Assembly: GCF_004337505.1 (NCBI RefSeq)
Contig: NZ_SJZI01000001.1
Span: 1 to 64,000 of the forward strand
Reading direction: 5' to 3'
Source: Flaviaestuariibacter flavus
GTDB taxonomy: Bacteria > Bacteroidota > Bacteroidia > Chitinophagales > Chitinophagaceae
Length of the DNA: 64,000 nt
Shown: in pieces, positions 9,001 to 16,374 of the stretch
How positions within the stretch are numbered: position 1 is the stretch's first letter
Layout of the letters: every line of letters begins with the position of its first letter
Position numbers and translations under genes: made by a program
Notes under the pieces: generated by a model
Seen by the model: the letters and a program-made list of their open reading frames with translations, nothing else
What the model was told of the DNA's origin: nothing
Databases searched by the model: none

Positions 9001-9851
9001 TGCTCATTGGCGAAAAGATGCGCGCCATCAGCCTCGGGCAGCAGAATGAAGAGATTGAATGGCCGCGCAACGACGAGATCGGCGTGCTGGTGGAGCAATA
9101 TAACCGCATGGTACGGCAGCTGGAAGAGAGCGCCACGGCCCTTGCCCGCAGCGAGCGCGAAGGCGCCTGGCGGGAGATGGCGCGGCAGGTGGCCCACGAG
9201 ATCAAGAACCCGCTGACGCCGATGAAGCTGAGCATCCAGTACCTGCAGCGGGCAGTAAGCACCAACCAACCCAATGTGCAACAGCTGACCACCAGTGTGG
9301 CAAAGACGCTCATCGAGCAGATCGATCACCTGGCGAAGATTTCCAGCGACTTCGCGCGCTTTGCCAATATCGGCAATGGCCGGCCCGAGCTCTTCGACAT
9401 CCATACCGTGCTGCAAAGCCTCGAAGGTTTATATGTGACCAACCCGAAAGTGCATTTCGAATGGCGGCGCCTGCCCGAGCCCTTGCTGGTGTATGCCGAC
9501 CGCACCCATATGGTACGCCTCTTCACGAACCTGCTCACCAATGCCGTTGAAGCCTGCGCCGCGCGGCCCGACTGCAGGATCGAAGTAGGCGAGGTGCAAC
9601 TCGAGAAAATGGTCCGCATTTCGGTGAAAGACAACGGTGAGGGCATCCCCGAAGAAATGCGCGACCGCCTGTTCACTCCCAACTTCACCACAAAAACTTC
9701 CGGAACGGGCCTTGGATTGGCCATGTGCAAGAGTATTGCCGAGCAGGCCGGCGGACGCATCTGGTTTGAAACCGAAAGAGGAGCCGGGACAACATTCTTT
9801 GTGGAGCTGCCGCTGGCAGATGGAGAAGCGGGGGGAATGGCTGATGTTTGA
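6084..9851 (+). CDS. Large NtrY-like sensor histidine kinase
   Basis: A 1255-residue membrane sensor kinase. Seen: a first membrane segment (about 14-31), an extracytoplasmic segment (32-210), several hydrophobic segments (about 215-480), a second extracytoplasmic region (about 490-720), two more membrane segments near 728-745 and 770-790, another sensor segment and a last membrane span before a HAMP region (about 960-1015). The H box REMARQVAHEIKNPLTP has its phospho-acceptor at His1038. An N box (LLTNAVEAC), DNGEGIPEE and GTGLGLAM complete the ATPase domain. The H box is of the NtrY type. No response regulator lies next to it, so partner and signal are unknown. The start is TTG, overlapping the mazG stop by four bases. 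Confidence 0.9.
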   Translation: MTGTHEQEPFRQRTLLLAAAALLFLSFITALYFHEQPSMEREQRRLERYIHGAEDRFVQVLDDKGLLQRLLLQQETNPEFERMLSEPFGLFIYEGSNIRYWNSQRMLPPPAVISGRNGNQFVNLANGYFIAMRRTATVPAARGPITVIAVLPILYRYDYSHSSYLKTTFAHDEEAYKRIRVSAGPSPYAIRDKSTQKLFHIAPRNDLPGNGPDAVSSILRLLAFIMVLAYLHFVAERVTRDRGALRGIAFLLVTLLAIRVLLLLLPGLFSLRQFTLFDPKIYGNYYNPFLRSLGDLFITALFGCWLTVFTWHQMGPEGRLPAFLSGRRRLLGGAVAALFLLMWGTFQFANVVRSLVADSIISFNVIDFFSLDVYSVAGFLVLALLTLTYYYFTRVLYRVIFPAFAGHTVYLYFALALMGLVFLTLRTGNEVVLFHLPVLLWLLCYTAVVSRSHFFINRFRISVAGALFWIFVFSVSLAIVILGENRKKDFEKRKAIAAKFDALTDPSGEHTLSMALVYLDNEYLAANFPRFRDPQQSRLLRDSIISENIMGALNRYNTRIFLFDANNDPVNNTEPATFTELNNLYSVQSKATSVPDLSYYETSYNEFTYITRRRVSDSSGVLGTFFIVSTPRRYNSEALYPELFRSTGETDSENSPYAYAIYKNRLLVRSSNKYSFRISLASGEIPKTEYERRQNGAYDELWYRATGSKVVVIAKKRDTLLESITLFSYLFCAFLFLVGLMRFALFLLRAGETWRRRSLWQFNIRTQVHSTIIFISIFSFVVIGAATISFFVNRYQRNNTERLSRTAGIVVKEMQQRVLADKPIGASLGDEDSVGSLQVLVNEVAEIHNVDVNLYDPSGGLQLSSEPEVYKRGLLNTRMHPVAWHHLSRMREVQYVQEESLSSLRYMSIYAAITNKRGEVYAYLNVPYFLSQIDLNQEISNFLVTIINLNAFIFLIAGIIALFITNRITESFLLIGEKMRAISLGQQNEEIEWPRNDEIGVLVEQYNRMVRQLEESATALARSEREGAWREMARQVAHEIKNPLTPMKLSIQYLQRAVSTNQPNVQQLTTSVAKTLIEQIDHLAKISSDFARFANIGNGRPELFDIHTVLQSLEGLYVTNPKVHFEWRRLPEPLLVYADRTHMVRLFTNLLTNAVEACAARPDCRIEVGEVQLEKMVRISVKDNGEGIPEEMRDRLFTPNFTTKTSGTGLGLAMCKSIAEQAGGRIWFETERGAGTTFFVELPLADGEAGGMADV

Positions 9852-10242
9852 TGTCGGATTTGTCTGACGGCGATGAGTTTTTACGCTAAGAATATTTTAG
9901 GGATTTGTCCTCGCGTGCATTCACTCCGCTGCTTCCGGAAGTAGTGAGACTCTTTTAGTTGTATGTTGCGGAAGGCGCTAAGCGGGGCCGGGCGCCCAGG
10001 GGCACCCGGTGTGCACTTTGGTAATACATTAACTACCGATGTTGATTCCACCTTTATGTCTCAATGATTGGAGGCCTGCCGCTGGCAGGCAAAGCTCCCA
10101 CATCTCACTGTCGTGAATTGTAGGACATTACCCGGCCAGTAAAACTGCCTCCCCAAACTGTAATCGTAGAAAAAGCCTCCGTGCCCGCTGCGAAACGCTC
10201 TGCAAACTCTGCGAGAAGAAACCAGGAGGATGAGGTGACTCA
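9852..10242. other. 391-base intergenic stretch without a supported gene
   Basis: It lies between two stop codons of convergent genes. I see two GC-rich hairpins: CCGGG (9988-9992) with CCCGG (10005-10009), and a clean GCCTGCC/GGCAGGC stem with a three-base loop (10074-10090). A 60-codon minus-strand frame at 10061-10243 has no protein-like composition. No tRNA, rRNA or promoter with both boxes is recognised. A structured RNA or a decayed gene cannot be excluded. Confidence 0.5.
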
Positions 10243-11898
10243 CTACTTTTTCTTCGCCAGAAAAGCTTCAAATTCATCCCGTGAAAAGGAGCTCAGGTTC
10301 CGCTCTTTCGTCAGCCCGCCTTTCTGGGCCACCTTCACACCATACTTCAGCGAGCCGAGGTCATCGAAGGAGTGGGCGTCGGGGTTAACGGACAGTAACA
10401 GCCCTTTTTCCAGGGCATAGTCAACGTAGCGCCAGTCCATATCAAGGCGATGCGGGCTGGCATTGATCTCGATCACCACGTCGTTTTCGGCGCAGGCATC
10501 GATGATGGCCTTGTGGTCTACGGGATACCCTTTGCGGCGGGCCAGCAGGCGCCCGGTGAGGTGGCCCATGATCCGGACATGCGGGTTGTGGATGGCGCCC
10601 ATCAGGCGCATCATCGCCTTCTCTTCGGGCATGTCAAGGTTGCTGTGGATGGATGCGATGACGAGGTCGAAGGAGGCGAGAATATTGTCGGAGTAATCCA
10701 TCGAGCCATCGGCCAGGATATCGCACTCGATGCTTTTATAGATTTTGAAAGGAGCGAGGCGGGCATTGAGCTCATCGATCAGCGCATGCTGCTCGCGGAT
10801 GCGGGCTTCGTCGAGCCCGTTTGCATAAAAGGCGGCCTTGGAGTGGTCGGAGATCACGAGGTATTCATAGCCGCGGCGGATCAGCTCCTGAGCCATTTCT
10901 TCCAGCGTATGCGCGCCGTCGCTCCAGTTGCTGTGCGCGTGGATGATTCCCTTGATGTCGCTTTCCTGGAGAACGGTAAAGGAGGTTTGTTGCTTCGCTT
11001 TGTCAAGCACGGATCCTGCTTCGCGGAGGAAGGGCGGGATAAAGCTGACCCCGGCAGTCCGGAAAATGCTTTCCTCGTCCGGGCCCGTGTCGCCATAACC
11101 TGCCCGCTGCCAGTTGCCGAGAAATTCTGCGCTGCCGGTGCTGCGAAAGAGCACTGTTGCAAAATCAGCTTCCTTGCACAGGTGGAGGCGCAGCGGCAGG
11201 CCGTCGGCGGTTTCGCTTTCAAGCAGGTGTGCTGATTCCGACAGAACCGGCAGGTCTTCCTTTTTAAAGAAGGCCAGGGCATCGGCCGCACTGGCGGTGC
11301 TTACCCATTCGAGACGGTCCACCACTTCGCACTGGCGGCGGAAGTCGCCGGTGATTTCAATACGGGCGGCGGGAAGTGCCAGCCGGAGCTTTTCGGCGAA
11401 GGCCAGCGCAAAGGGTTCCACCTGGGCATACAAAAATACGCCGGCATTTTTCTGGTGAAAATGGATCGCCTCGAGGATCTTCTGCTCGGTCTTTTCGCCA
11501 AAACCTTTTATGGCCGCGATGCGGTGTTCCTGGCAGGCATGCTGCAGTTCCGCGATCGTATCAATGCCTTCTTCTTTCCAGAGGGTATAGATCTTTTTGG
11601 GGCCGAGACCTTTGATGTTCATCATCTCCAGCACACCGGCGGGCGTGCGGGCGATGAGCTCGTCGAGTGCTGCGAGGCGGCCGGTCTGGAGCAACTCCTG
11701 CACCTTGGCGCCGGTGCTGCTGCCGATGCCGCGGATACCCGCGATGGCGGCCGGGGCGAGGGTGCTCACCTCCACCTCCATCTTCTCGAGGGCGAAGGCG
11801 GCGGATGCATAGCTTTTACTCTTAAAGGAATTCTCGCCATGGATATCCATGAGGCGGGTGAGGAGTGAAAACTGTTCGGCAATGGCGTAGTTGTCCAT
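10243..11898 (-). CDS. PolX-like protein with PHP phosphoesterase domain; polymerase site altered
   Basis: A 551-residue protein with bacterial PolX architecture: N-terminal 8-kDa-like and helix-hairpin-helix repeats (GIRGIGSSTG, IKGLGPKK, IKGFGEKT), a polymerase-beta-like nucleotidyltransferase region (about 155-300) and a C-terminal PHP domain (about 335-551). The PHP metal ligands look complete: HAHSNWSDG, ISDHS, SIECD, ASIHS, GHLTGR, INASPHRLDMDW and NPDAHS. At the polymerase site the usual GSxRRG....GDxD is replaced by GDFRRQCEVVDRLE, so two metal-binding aspartates are absent. The protein may keep 3'-5' exonuclease or phosphoesterase activity without polymerase activity. PolX acts in base excision and break repair. 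Confidence 0.9.
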   Translation of the reverse strand: MDNYAIAEQFSLLTRLMDIHGENSFKSKSYASAAFALEKMEVEVSTLAPAAIAGIRGIGSSTGAKVQELLQTGRLAALDELIARTPAGVLEMMNIKGLGPKKIYTLWKEEGIDTIAELQHACQEHRIAAIKGFGEKTEQKILEAIHFHQKNAGVFLYAQVEPFALAFAEKLRLALPAARIEITGDFRRQCEVVDRLEWVSTASAADALAFFKKEDLPVLSESAHLLESETADGLPLRLHLCKEADFATVLFRSTGSAEFLGNWQRAGYGDTGPDEESIFRTAGVSFIPPFLREAGSVLDKAKQQTSFTVLQESDIKGIIHAHSNWSDGAHTLEEMAQELIRRGYEYLVISDHSKAAFYANGLDEARIREQHALIDELNARLAPFKIYKSIECDILADGSMDYSDNILASFDLVIASIHSNLDMPEEKAMMRLMGAIHNPHVRIMGHLTGRLLARRKGYPVDHKAIIDACAENDVVIEINASPHRLDMDWRYVDYALEKGLLLSVNPDAHSFDDLGSLKYGVKVAQKGGLTKERNLSSFSRDEFEAFLAKKK

Positions 11899-11911
11899 GC
11901 CTGCAAGGTAA

Positions 11912-12040
11912 AGTCTATTGGCCTATTTGTCTATTGGTAAAAAGGCTTGATCTCCGCAAGTCTGGAGTCAAGCTGGACTACCGGAATTGAAGATGGTAGG
12001 TCCTGCGTTACCAATTAACCAATAGACCAGTTAACCAATA
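11912..12040. repeat. Intergenic inverted-repeat element, copy 1
   Basis: The outer arms carry GTCTATTGG words (11914-11940) facing ACCAATTAACCAATAGACC (from 12010 on). Inside lies a strong stem, GCTTGA..CTCC facing GGAGTCAAGC (11945-11973). No coding potential is seen. It sits between the PolX start and the terminator at 12043. A related element lies at 14834-14960. Confidence 0.55.
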
Positions 12041-12042
12041 AA

Positions 12043-12066
12043 AAAACCCCGACGAATCGGGGTTTT
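12043..12066. terminator. Terminator downstream of the H1-like gene
   Basis: The ten-base-pair stem AAAACCCCGA/TCGGGGTTTT with the loop CGAA has T runs on both strands. It lies just after the stop of the minus-strand Lys/Ala-rich gene. Confidence 0.85.
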
Positions 12067-12087
12067 AAAAATAGAGTTGCTAAAGGA

Positions 12088-12333
12088 TTACTTCTTAGAA
12101 GCGGCCTTCTTGGGGGCAGCTTTCTTAGCAGCGGCCTTCTTGGGGGCAGCGGCTTTTTTAGCAGGAGCAGCCTTCTTAGCAGCGGCCTTCTTTGCAGGGG
12201 CAGCTTTCTTAGCGGCGGCTTTTTTCGGAGCTGCTTTTTTAGCGGCGGCGGCCTTCTTGGGTGCTGCTGCTTTTTTCGGTGCGGCTTTCTTAGCTGCTGC
12301 TTTTTTCGGAGCAGCTTTTTTTGCTGTTGCCAT
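12088..12333 (-). CDS. Lysine/alanine-rich histone H1-like protein
   Basis: An 81-residue protein made almost only of Lys, Ala and Pro in repeats of the types KKAAPKKAAA and KKAAPAKKAA. This matches the C-terminal tails of eukaryotic H1 and of bacterial H1-like DNA-binding proteins (Hc1/HctB type). Such proteins bind and condense DNA through charge. It has its own downstream terminator. The repeats make copy number unstable, so length may vary between strains. The opposite strand also reads open only because of the low-complexity repeats. Confidence 0.85.
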   Translation of the reverse strand: MATAKKAAPKKAAAKKAAPKKAAAPKKAAAAKKAAPKKAAAKKAAPAKKAAAKKAAPAKKAAAPKKAAAKKAAPKKAASKK

Positions 12334-12437
12334 TGTGTGTAGAATTTAGGGGGTTAGTAATGAAATAACAGTAGTAAAATTAATGCCAAAATTTTAACTA
12401 CCAAATTTTGTTACTCACCCGAAATCCACACTAACGC

Positions 12438-12698
12438 TTATGCTTCAACACCTACTACGGATACCTGCGTGCGGTCGTTCTTTCCTTTGCGGAATTCAAC
12501 AACACCGTCGGTGAGTGCGAAGAGCGTCCAGTCTTTACCAACGCCTACGTTCTTACCAGGATGATAAACGGTACCGCGCTGACGCACGAGGATGTTACCG
12601 GCAACGGCGGGCTGGCCACCGAAGATCTTTACGCCGAGGCGCTTGCTTTGAGAGTCGCGGCCGTTCTTTACGGAACCTTCACCTTTCTTATGTGCCAT
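12438..12698 (-). CDS. rpmA: 50S ribosomal protein L27
   Basis: An 86-residue protein matching bacterial L27: [22 protein letters not shown] at the N-terminus, then [22 protein letters not shown] and [12 protein letters not shown]. The N-terminus has no cleavable extension. It follows rplU on the same strand by 59 bases, the usual order. The protein sits near the peptidyl-transferase centre of the large subunit. Confidence 0.98.
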   Translation of the reverse strand: MAHKKGEGSVKNGRDSQSKRLGVKIFGGQPAVAGNILVRQRGTVYHPGKNVGVGKDWTLFALTDGVVEFRKGKNDRTQVSVVGVEA

Positions 12699-12757
12699 GA
12701 TCTAAAGGATTTGAGATTTGAGAATTTCTGATTTGTGACTTGTTACACCAATAATGC

Positions 12758-13060
12758 TTACGCGATGTCGGCGATGCGGATCTTGGTGTACTGGGTGCGG
12801 TGACCCTTCTTCTTGCGGAAGCCTTTACGACGCTTTTGCTTATAGGCGATTACTTTCTCACCCTTCACATGGTCGATGATCTCGGCCTGCACTTTCACGG
12901 TTACCGACTTGGCGAACGACAGGTTGCCGTTGTTGTCGGCCATGATCACATCGCCGAATTCTACTTTATCGCCGGTATTGCCTCCGATATGGGGCACGTA
13001 CAGAGTCTGGTCTTTCTCAACCTTGAATTGCTTTCCGGCTATTGATACAATTGCGAACAT
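12758..13060 (-). CDS. rplU: 50S ribosomal protein L21
   Basis: A 100-residue protein with the L21 pattern: MFAIVSIAGKQFKVEKDQTLYVP, VEFGDVIM, VIAYKQKRRKGFRKKKGHRQ-type basic loop (here KKGHRTQYTKI) and the ending IRIADIA. The start at 13060 was chosen from the conserved MFAIV N-terminus; a longer frame upstream is out of family. A minus-strand -7 box lies at 13083-13090. First gene of the rplU-rpmA unit. Confidence 0.98.
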   Translation of the reverse strand: MFAIVSIAGKQFKVEKDQTLYVPHIGGNTGDKVEFGDVIMADNNGNLSFAKSVTVKVQAEIIDHVKGEKVIAYKQKRRKGFRKKKGHRTQYTKIRIADIA

Positions 13061-13082
13061 AACGGTTCTAAAATTAGGAGTG

Positions 13083-13090
13083 CAAAGGTA
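13083..13090 (-). promoter_or_regulatory. Bacteroidota -7 box for rplU-rpmA
   Basis: TACCTTTG on the minus strand is an exact TAnnTTTG match, 23 bases upstream of the rplU ATG. No -33 partner at the standard spacing is clear. Confidence 0.6.
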
Positions 13091-13230
13091 GGGAATTAAG
13101 TGCAAATTGAAATGGCAAAAGTCAAAATAAACGCACCCGGGGCGCGAATTTCGTCCATTTTGAGCCTTTTTTGACGTTTTACTTTTCAATTTTGACCTGA
13201 ACGCCACACGGAATCCCTTCAGAAGGGGTC

Positions 13231-13238
13231 TATATTTG
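13231..13238 (+). promoter_or_regulatory. Bacteroidota -7 box for the acyl-adenylase gene
   Basis: TATATTTG, an exact match, gives a leader of roughly 80 bases before the ATG at 13324. The -33 element is not clear. Confidence 0.55.
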
Positions 13239-13323
13239 CCGGCGTAGCCAGCCTTTGAATCCCGCCCGTGCTCCGGTTCAGGCGGACCCGCCCTCCGAAC
13301 GAAGGCAGCCCAAATATGCTCCC

Positions 13324-14820
13324 ATGAAGCTGAAATCATTGCTCGCCAGGCCTTTTGCTTCTTATATATATAACCAGACCCGTAAGTCCGCCCGATCGGC
13401 CCTTGCCGACCAGGACGCGGTGCTCCGCAGCCTCGTGAAGACCGGCAAGTCCACCGATTTCGGAAAGGAGCACCGCCTGGATGCCATTACCGACTATGCT
13501 GCCTACCGCGAGGCGGTGCCCGTGCGCGACTACGAGGCTTTCCGCCCCTGGATCGAAAAGATCAAGTCGGGTAAGCACAACGTGCTCTGGAAAGGCCAGC
13601 CCATCTATTTCGCCAAAACCTCCGGCACCACCTCCGGTGTCAAATACATACCTATCACCCGCGAATCGATCCCCAATCACATCAATACGGCGCGCAATGC
13701 CCTGCTGATGTATATGGCCGAAACCGGCAACACCGCCTTCGCCGATGGCAAACTCATCTTTCTTTCGGGGTCGCCCGAACTGGAGCGGGTAGGGGGGATT
13801 CCTACCGGGCGCCTCTCCGGGATCGTAAACCACCACGTGCCGCAATACTTGCGGCGCAACCAGCTGCCGAGCTACGAGACCAATTGCATCGAAGACTGGG
13901 AAACAAAGCTGGAAGCCATCGTGAAGGAGACGATCAACCAGGATATGACCCTCATCTCGGGCATCCCGCCCTGGGTGCAGATGTATTTTGACCGGCTGCA
14001 GGAGCGGAGCGGCAAGAAGATCCGGGAGCTGTTCCCGAATTTCTCGGTGCTGGTGCACGGCGGTGTCAACTTCGAGCCCTATAAAGGCCGCCTGCTCGAA
14101 AGCATCGGCGGGCCGATGCATACCATCGAAACCTTTCCCGCCTCGGAAGGGTTCTTCGCCTTCCAGGATACGCAAACCGAGGAAGGGCTGCTGCTCAACA
14201 CCAACAGCGGGATCTTTTTCGAGTTTGTTCCGGCCGGCGAGATCTTTAACGAAAAGCCAACAAGGCTTTCGCTCCGCGAGGTGGAGGTGGGCGTCAACTA
14301 CGCGCTCATTATCAATAACAATGCGGGCTTGTGGGGCTATAATATCGGCGATACCGTGAAGTTTGTCAGCACCGATCCCTACCGCATCGTGGTGACCGGC
14401 CGCACCAAGCATTTCATTTCCGCCTTCGGCGAGCACGTCATCGGCGAAGAAGTGGAACAGTCTTTGCTGAAGGCGGCGGCAGAAAGCGGGATCGCCATCA
14501 CCGAATTTACCGTTGCACCCATGGTGCAGCAGGGCAAAGGCTACAGCTACCACGAGTGGTTCGTGGAATTCGAGCAGGCACCCGCCGACATGGAAGGCTT
14601 TGCGGCAAAGGTGAACGACAACCTGCGCCAGAAGAATATCTACTACGACGACCTGATGCGCGGCAATATCCTGCTTCCGCTGCGGATCACGCCCGTGCGC
14701 AAGAATGGATTTATCGATTACATGAAGTCGATCGGCAAGCTGGGCGGGCAAAACAAAGTGCCCCGTCTCAGCAACGACCGGCGGATCGCCGACGAACTTG
14801 TTAAGTGGAAAGCGGAGTAG
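13324..14820 (+). CDS. GH3-superfamily (auxin-responsive GH3-like) acyl-adenylating protein
   Basis: A 498-residue protein of the plant-GH3/firefly-luciferase-type adenylating superfamily (unrelated to glycoside hydrolase family 3). Seen: the nucleotide-binding loop AKTSGTTSGVKYIPIT, VHGGVNFEPY, the ETFPASEGFFAFQD block, the GDTVKFVSTDPYRIVVTGRTKHFISAFGEHV hinge and the C-terminal domain ending LSNDRR. Plant relatives conjugate amino acids to acyl hormones; bacterial members have mostly unknown substrates. The start at 13324 gives the family-typical N-terminus. It stands alone, divergent from rplU and ahead of dxr. Confidence 0.9.
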   Translation: MKLKSLLARPFASYIYNQTRKSARSALADQDAVLRSLVKTGKSTDFGKEHRLDAITDYAAYREAVPVRDYEAFRPWIEKIKSGKHNVLWKGQPIYFAKTSGTTSGVKYIPITRESIPNHINTARNALLMYMAETGNTAFADGKLIFLSGSPELERVGGIPTGRLSGIVNHHVPQYLRRNQLPSYETNCIEDWETKLEAIVKETINQDMTLISGIPPWVQMYFDRLQERSGKKIRELFPNFSVLVHGGVNFEPYKGRLLESIGGPMHTIETFPASEGFFAFQDTQTEEGLLLNTNSGIFFEFVPAGEIFNEKPTRLSLREVEVGVNYALIINNNAGLWGYNIGDTVKFVSTDPYRIVVTGRTKHFISAFGEHVIGEEVEQSLLKAAAESGIAITEFTVAPMVQQGKGYSYHEWFVEFEQAPADMEGFAAKVNDNLRQKNIYYDDLMRGNILLPLRITPVRKNGFIDYMKSIGKLGGQNKVPRLSNDRRIADELVKWKAE

Positions 14821-14833
14821 GCCTGCGGCCGTT

Positions 14834-14960
14834 GATTAGTTAAGCAGTTAATTAGTTAATCGGTAGGAGTCCCCTTCGTGATAAAGCCTGGCGAGACAGT
14901 AATGGCTTTTCGCAAATCGCGATACCAATTAACCGACAGACCAATTATCCAATTAACTAT
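14834..14960. repeat. Intergenic inverted-repeat element, copy 2
   Basis: The left arm (14834-14866, TTAGTTAA/AATCGGTA words) faces the right arm TACCAATTAACCGACAG.. (14922-14960). The right arm shares the words ACCAATTAACC and AGACCA with the element at 11912-12040. No coding potential is seen. It ends just before the dxr promoter. Confidence 0.5.
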
Positions 14961-14966
14961 TCTCCC

Positions 14967-14974
14967 TACTTTTG
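14967..14974 (+). promoter_or_regulatory. Bacteroidota -7 box for dxr
   Basis: TACTTTTG, an exact TAnnTTTG match, lies 16 bases before the dxr ATG. Confidence 0.6.
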
Positions 14975-14990
14975 ATTACCACCGTCCATT

Positions 14991-16157
14991 ATGAACACGC
15001 CACCAGTTAAACGCATTGCTATATTCGGTTCCACGGGATCGATCGGCACGCAGGCCCTCGAGGTCATCGCGGCCCATCCTGATCTTCTCTCCGTGGAAGT
15101 GCTCACCGCCAACAATAACGACACGCTGCTGGTACAGCAGGCGCGCGCTTACCGGCCCAACATTGTTGTGATCGGCGACGACGCAAAGTTTACCAAGGTG
15201 CGCGATGCCCTTGCCGACACCGATATCAAGGTGTTTGCCGGCGATCAGGCACTTGCCGAAGTGGCGGCGATGGACGTTTACGACCTGATGCTGGCGGCCA
15301 TCGTGGGCTATGCCGGCCTCAAGCCCACGCTCACCGCCATTCAGCACGGTAAGGCCATTGCGCTGGCCAATAAAGAAACGCTCGTTGTAGCCGGCGACAT
15401 TGTGATGCAGACCGCCCTCGAAAAGCGCGTTCCGGTGATCCCGGTAGACTCGGAGCATTCGGCGATCTTCCAGTGCCTCGTGGGCGAGCAGCGCAACCCC
15501 ATCGAAAAGGTGATCCTCACCGCATCGGGCGGCCCCTTCCTCGGCCGCAAAACGAATTACCTGGTCAACGTCAAGCGCGAGCACGCCCTGCAGCATCCCA
15601 ACTGGAACATGGGCGCCAAGATCTCCGTTGACTCGGCCACGCTGATGAATAAAGGCCTTGAGATGATCGAGGCAAAATGGCTGTTCAACCTGCGCCCCGA
15701 CCAGATCCAGGTGCTGATCCACCCGCAGAGCGTGGTGCATTCGATGGTGCAGTTCGAGGACGGCTCCATCAAGGCGCAGATGGGGCTTCCCGATATGAAG
15801 CTGCCGATCCAGTACGCGCTGGCATTTCCCAACCGGCTCTCCAACAACTGGCCGCGCTGCGACTTTAAAAAGTTCAATACGCTCAATTTCGACGAGCCCG
15901 ATTACCGCACCTTCCGCAACCTCACCCTCGCCATCGAGGCCCTGAAGAAGGGCGGCAACCTGCCCTGCGTGCTCAATGCGGCCAACGAGATCGCGGTCTG
16001 GGCCTTCCTGAAAAACCGCCTCGGCTTCCTGGAAATGACCGATGTGATCGAGCAAACGATGCAGAAGGTATCGTGGATCGAAAAGCCGTCCATTGAGGAA
16101 TATTACGAGGCCGACGGCGAGGCGCGCCTGTATGCAAGCGAGTTTGCCAAACTGTAA
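14991..16157 (+). CDS. dxr: 1-deoxy-D-xylulose 5-phosphate reductoisomerase
   Basis: A 388-residue enzyme, a normal length for Dxr. It converts 1-deoxy-D-xylulose 5-phosphate to 2-C-methyl-D-erythritol 4-phosphate with NADPH, the committed step of the MEP isoprenoid pathway. Seen: the NADPH loop GSTGSIG (residues 13-19), ALANKETLV, the metal/substrate segment PVDSEHSAIFQ, and SVDSATLMNKGLEMIEA plus HPQSVVHSMVQF. Followed by rseP on the same strand after a palindromic intergenic element. Confidence 0.98.
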   Translation: MNTPPVKRIAIFGSTGSIGTQALEVIAAHPDLLSVEVLTANNNDTLLVQQARAYRPNIVVIGDDAKFTKVRDALADTDIKVFAGDQALAEVAAMDVYDLMLAAIVGYAGLKPTLTAIQHGKAIALANKETLVVAGDIVMQTALEKRVPVIPVDSEHSAIFQCLVGEQRNPIEKVILTASGGPFLGRKTNYLVNVKREHALQHPNWNMGAKISVDSATLMNKGLEMIEAKWLFNLRPDQIQVLIHPQSVVHSMVQFEDGSIKAQMGLPDMKLPIQYALAFPNRLSNNWPRCDFKKFNTLNFDEPDYRTFRNLTLAIEALKKGGNLPCVLNAANEIAVWAFLKNRLGFLEMTDVIEQTMQKVSWIEKPSIEEYYEADGEARLYASEFAKL

Positions 16158-16169
16158 GAGCGTATAGAG

Positions 16170-16278
16170 AAAGAACGCTAATCCCGCAGGCGGGATACGC
16201 AGATTGGTTATGATTTACGCGGATGTCGCTGCTAATATCCGCGCGCATCATAAACGATCATAAAAATCTGCGTTCTTT
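16170..16278. repeat. Large nested palindromic intergenic element
   Basis: Outer arms AAAGAACGC (16170-16178) and GCGTTCTTT (16270-16278) enclose further nested arms: CGCAGATT..TTATGAT facing ATCATAA..AATCTGCG, and ACGCGGAT facing ATATCCGCG. A separate perfect small palindrome, ATCCCGC/AG/GCGGGAT, lies at 16181-16196. As RNA this would fold into one long cruciform-like hairpin. It resembles CGCAGATT-type interspersed palindromes I recall from other Bacteroidota. Confidence 0.75.
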
Positions 16279-16374
16279 CTTTCCCCGGCTCCTCCTTAAT
16301 CTTTCCCTAATTCCACCCGCGGTGCGCTTCCGTAACCTTTTTACAGGATATTTGTCCCTATTGACCAAACGCGC

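Noticed and set aside
10061..10243. Sixty-codon minus-strand frame after the PolX gene
   Set aside because: No recognisable motif or promoter, and it overlaps a GC hairpin. Treated as non-coding.
12077..12349. Open frame of 90 codons rich in Ala/Phe/Leu opposite the H1-like gene
   Set aside because: It is the mirror of the low-complexity Lys/Ala repeats. The minus-strand reading has a sensible start and a matching terminator.
13061..13339. 93-residue N-terminal extension of L21
   Set aside because: L21 proteins begin at the conserved M-x-A-I-V segment, and a -7 promoter box (13083-13090) lies inside the supposed extension.
13336..14751. Long open frame (471 codons) on the minus strand, and many similar long antisense frames across the carbohydrate locus
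   Set aside because: They lie wholly inside well-recognised genes on the other strand and show no family motifs. In GC-rich DNA the reverse frames stay open because of codon bias.
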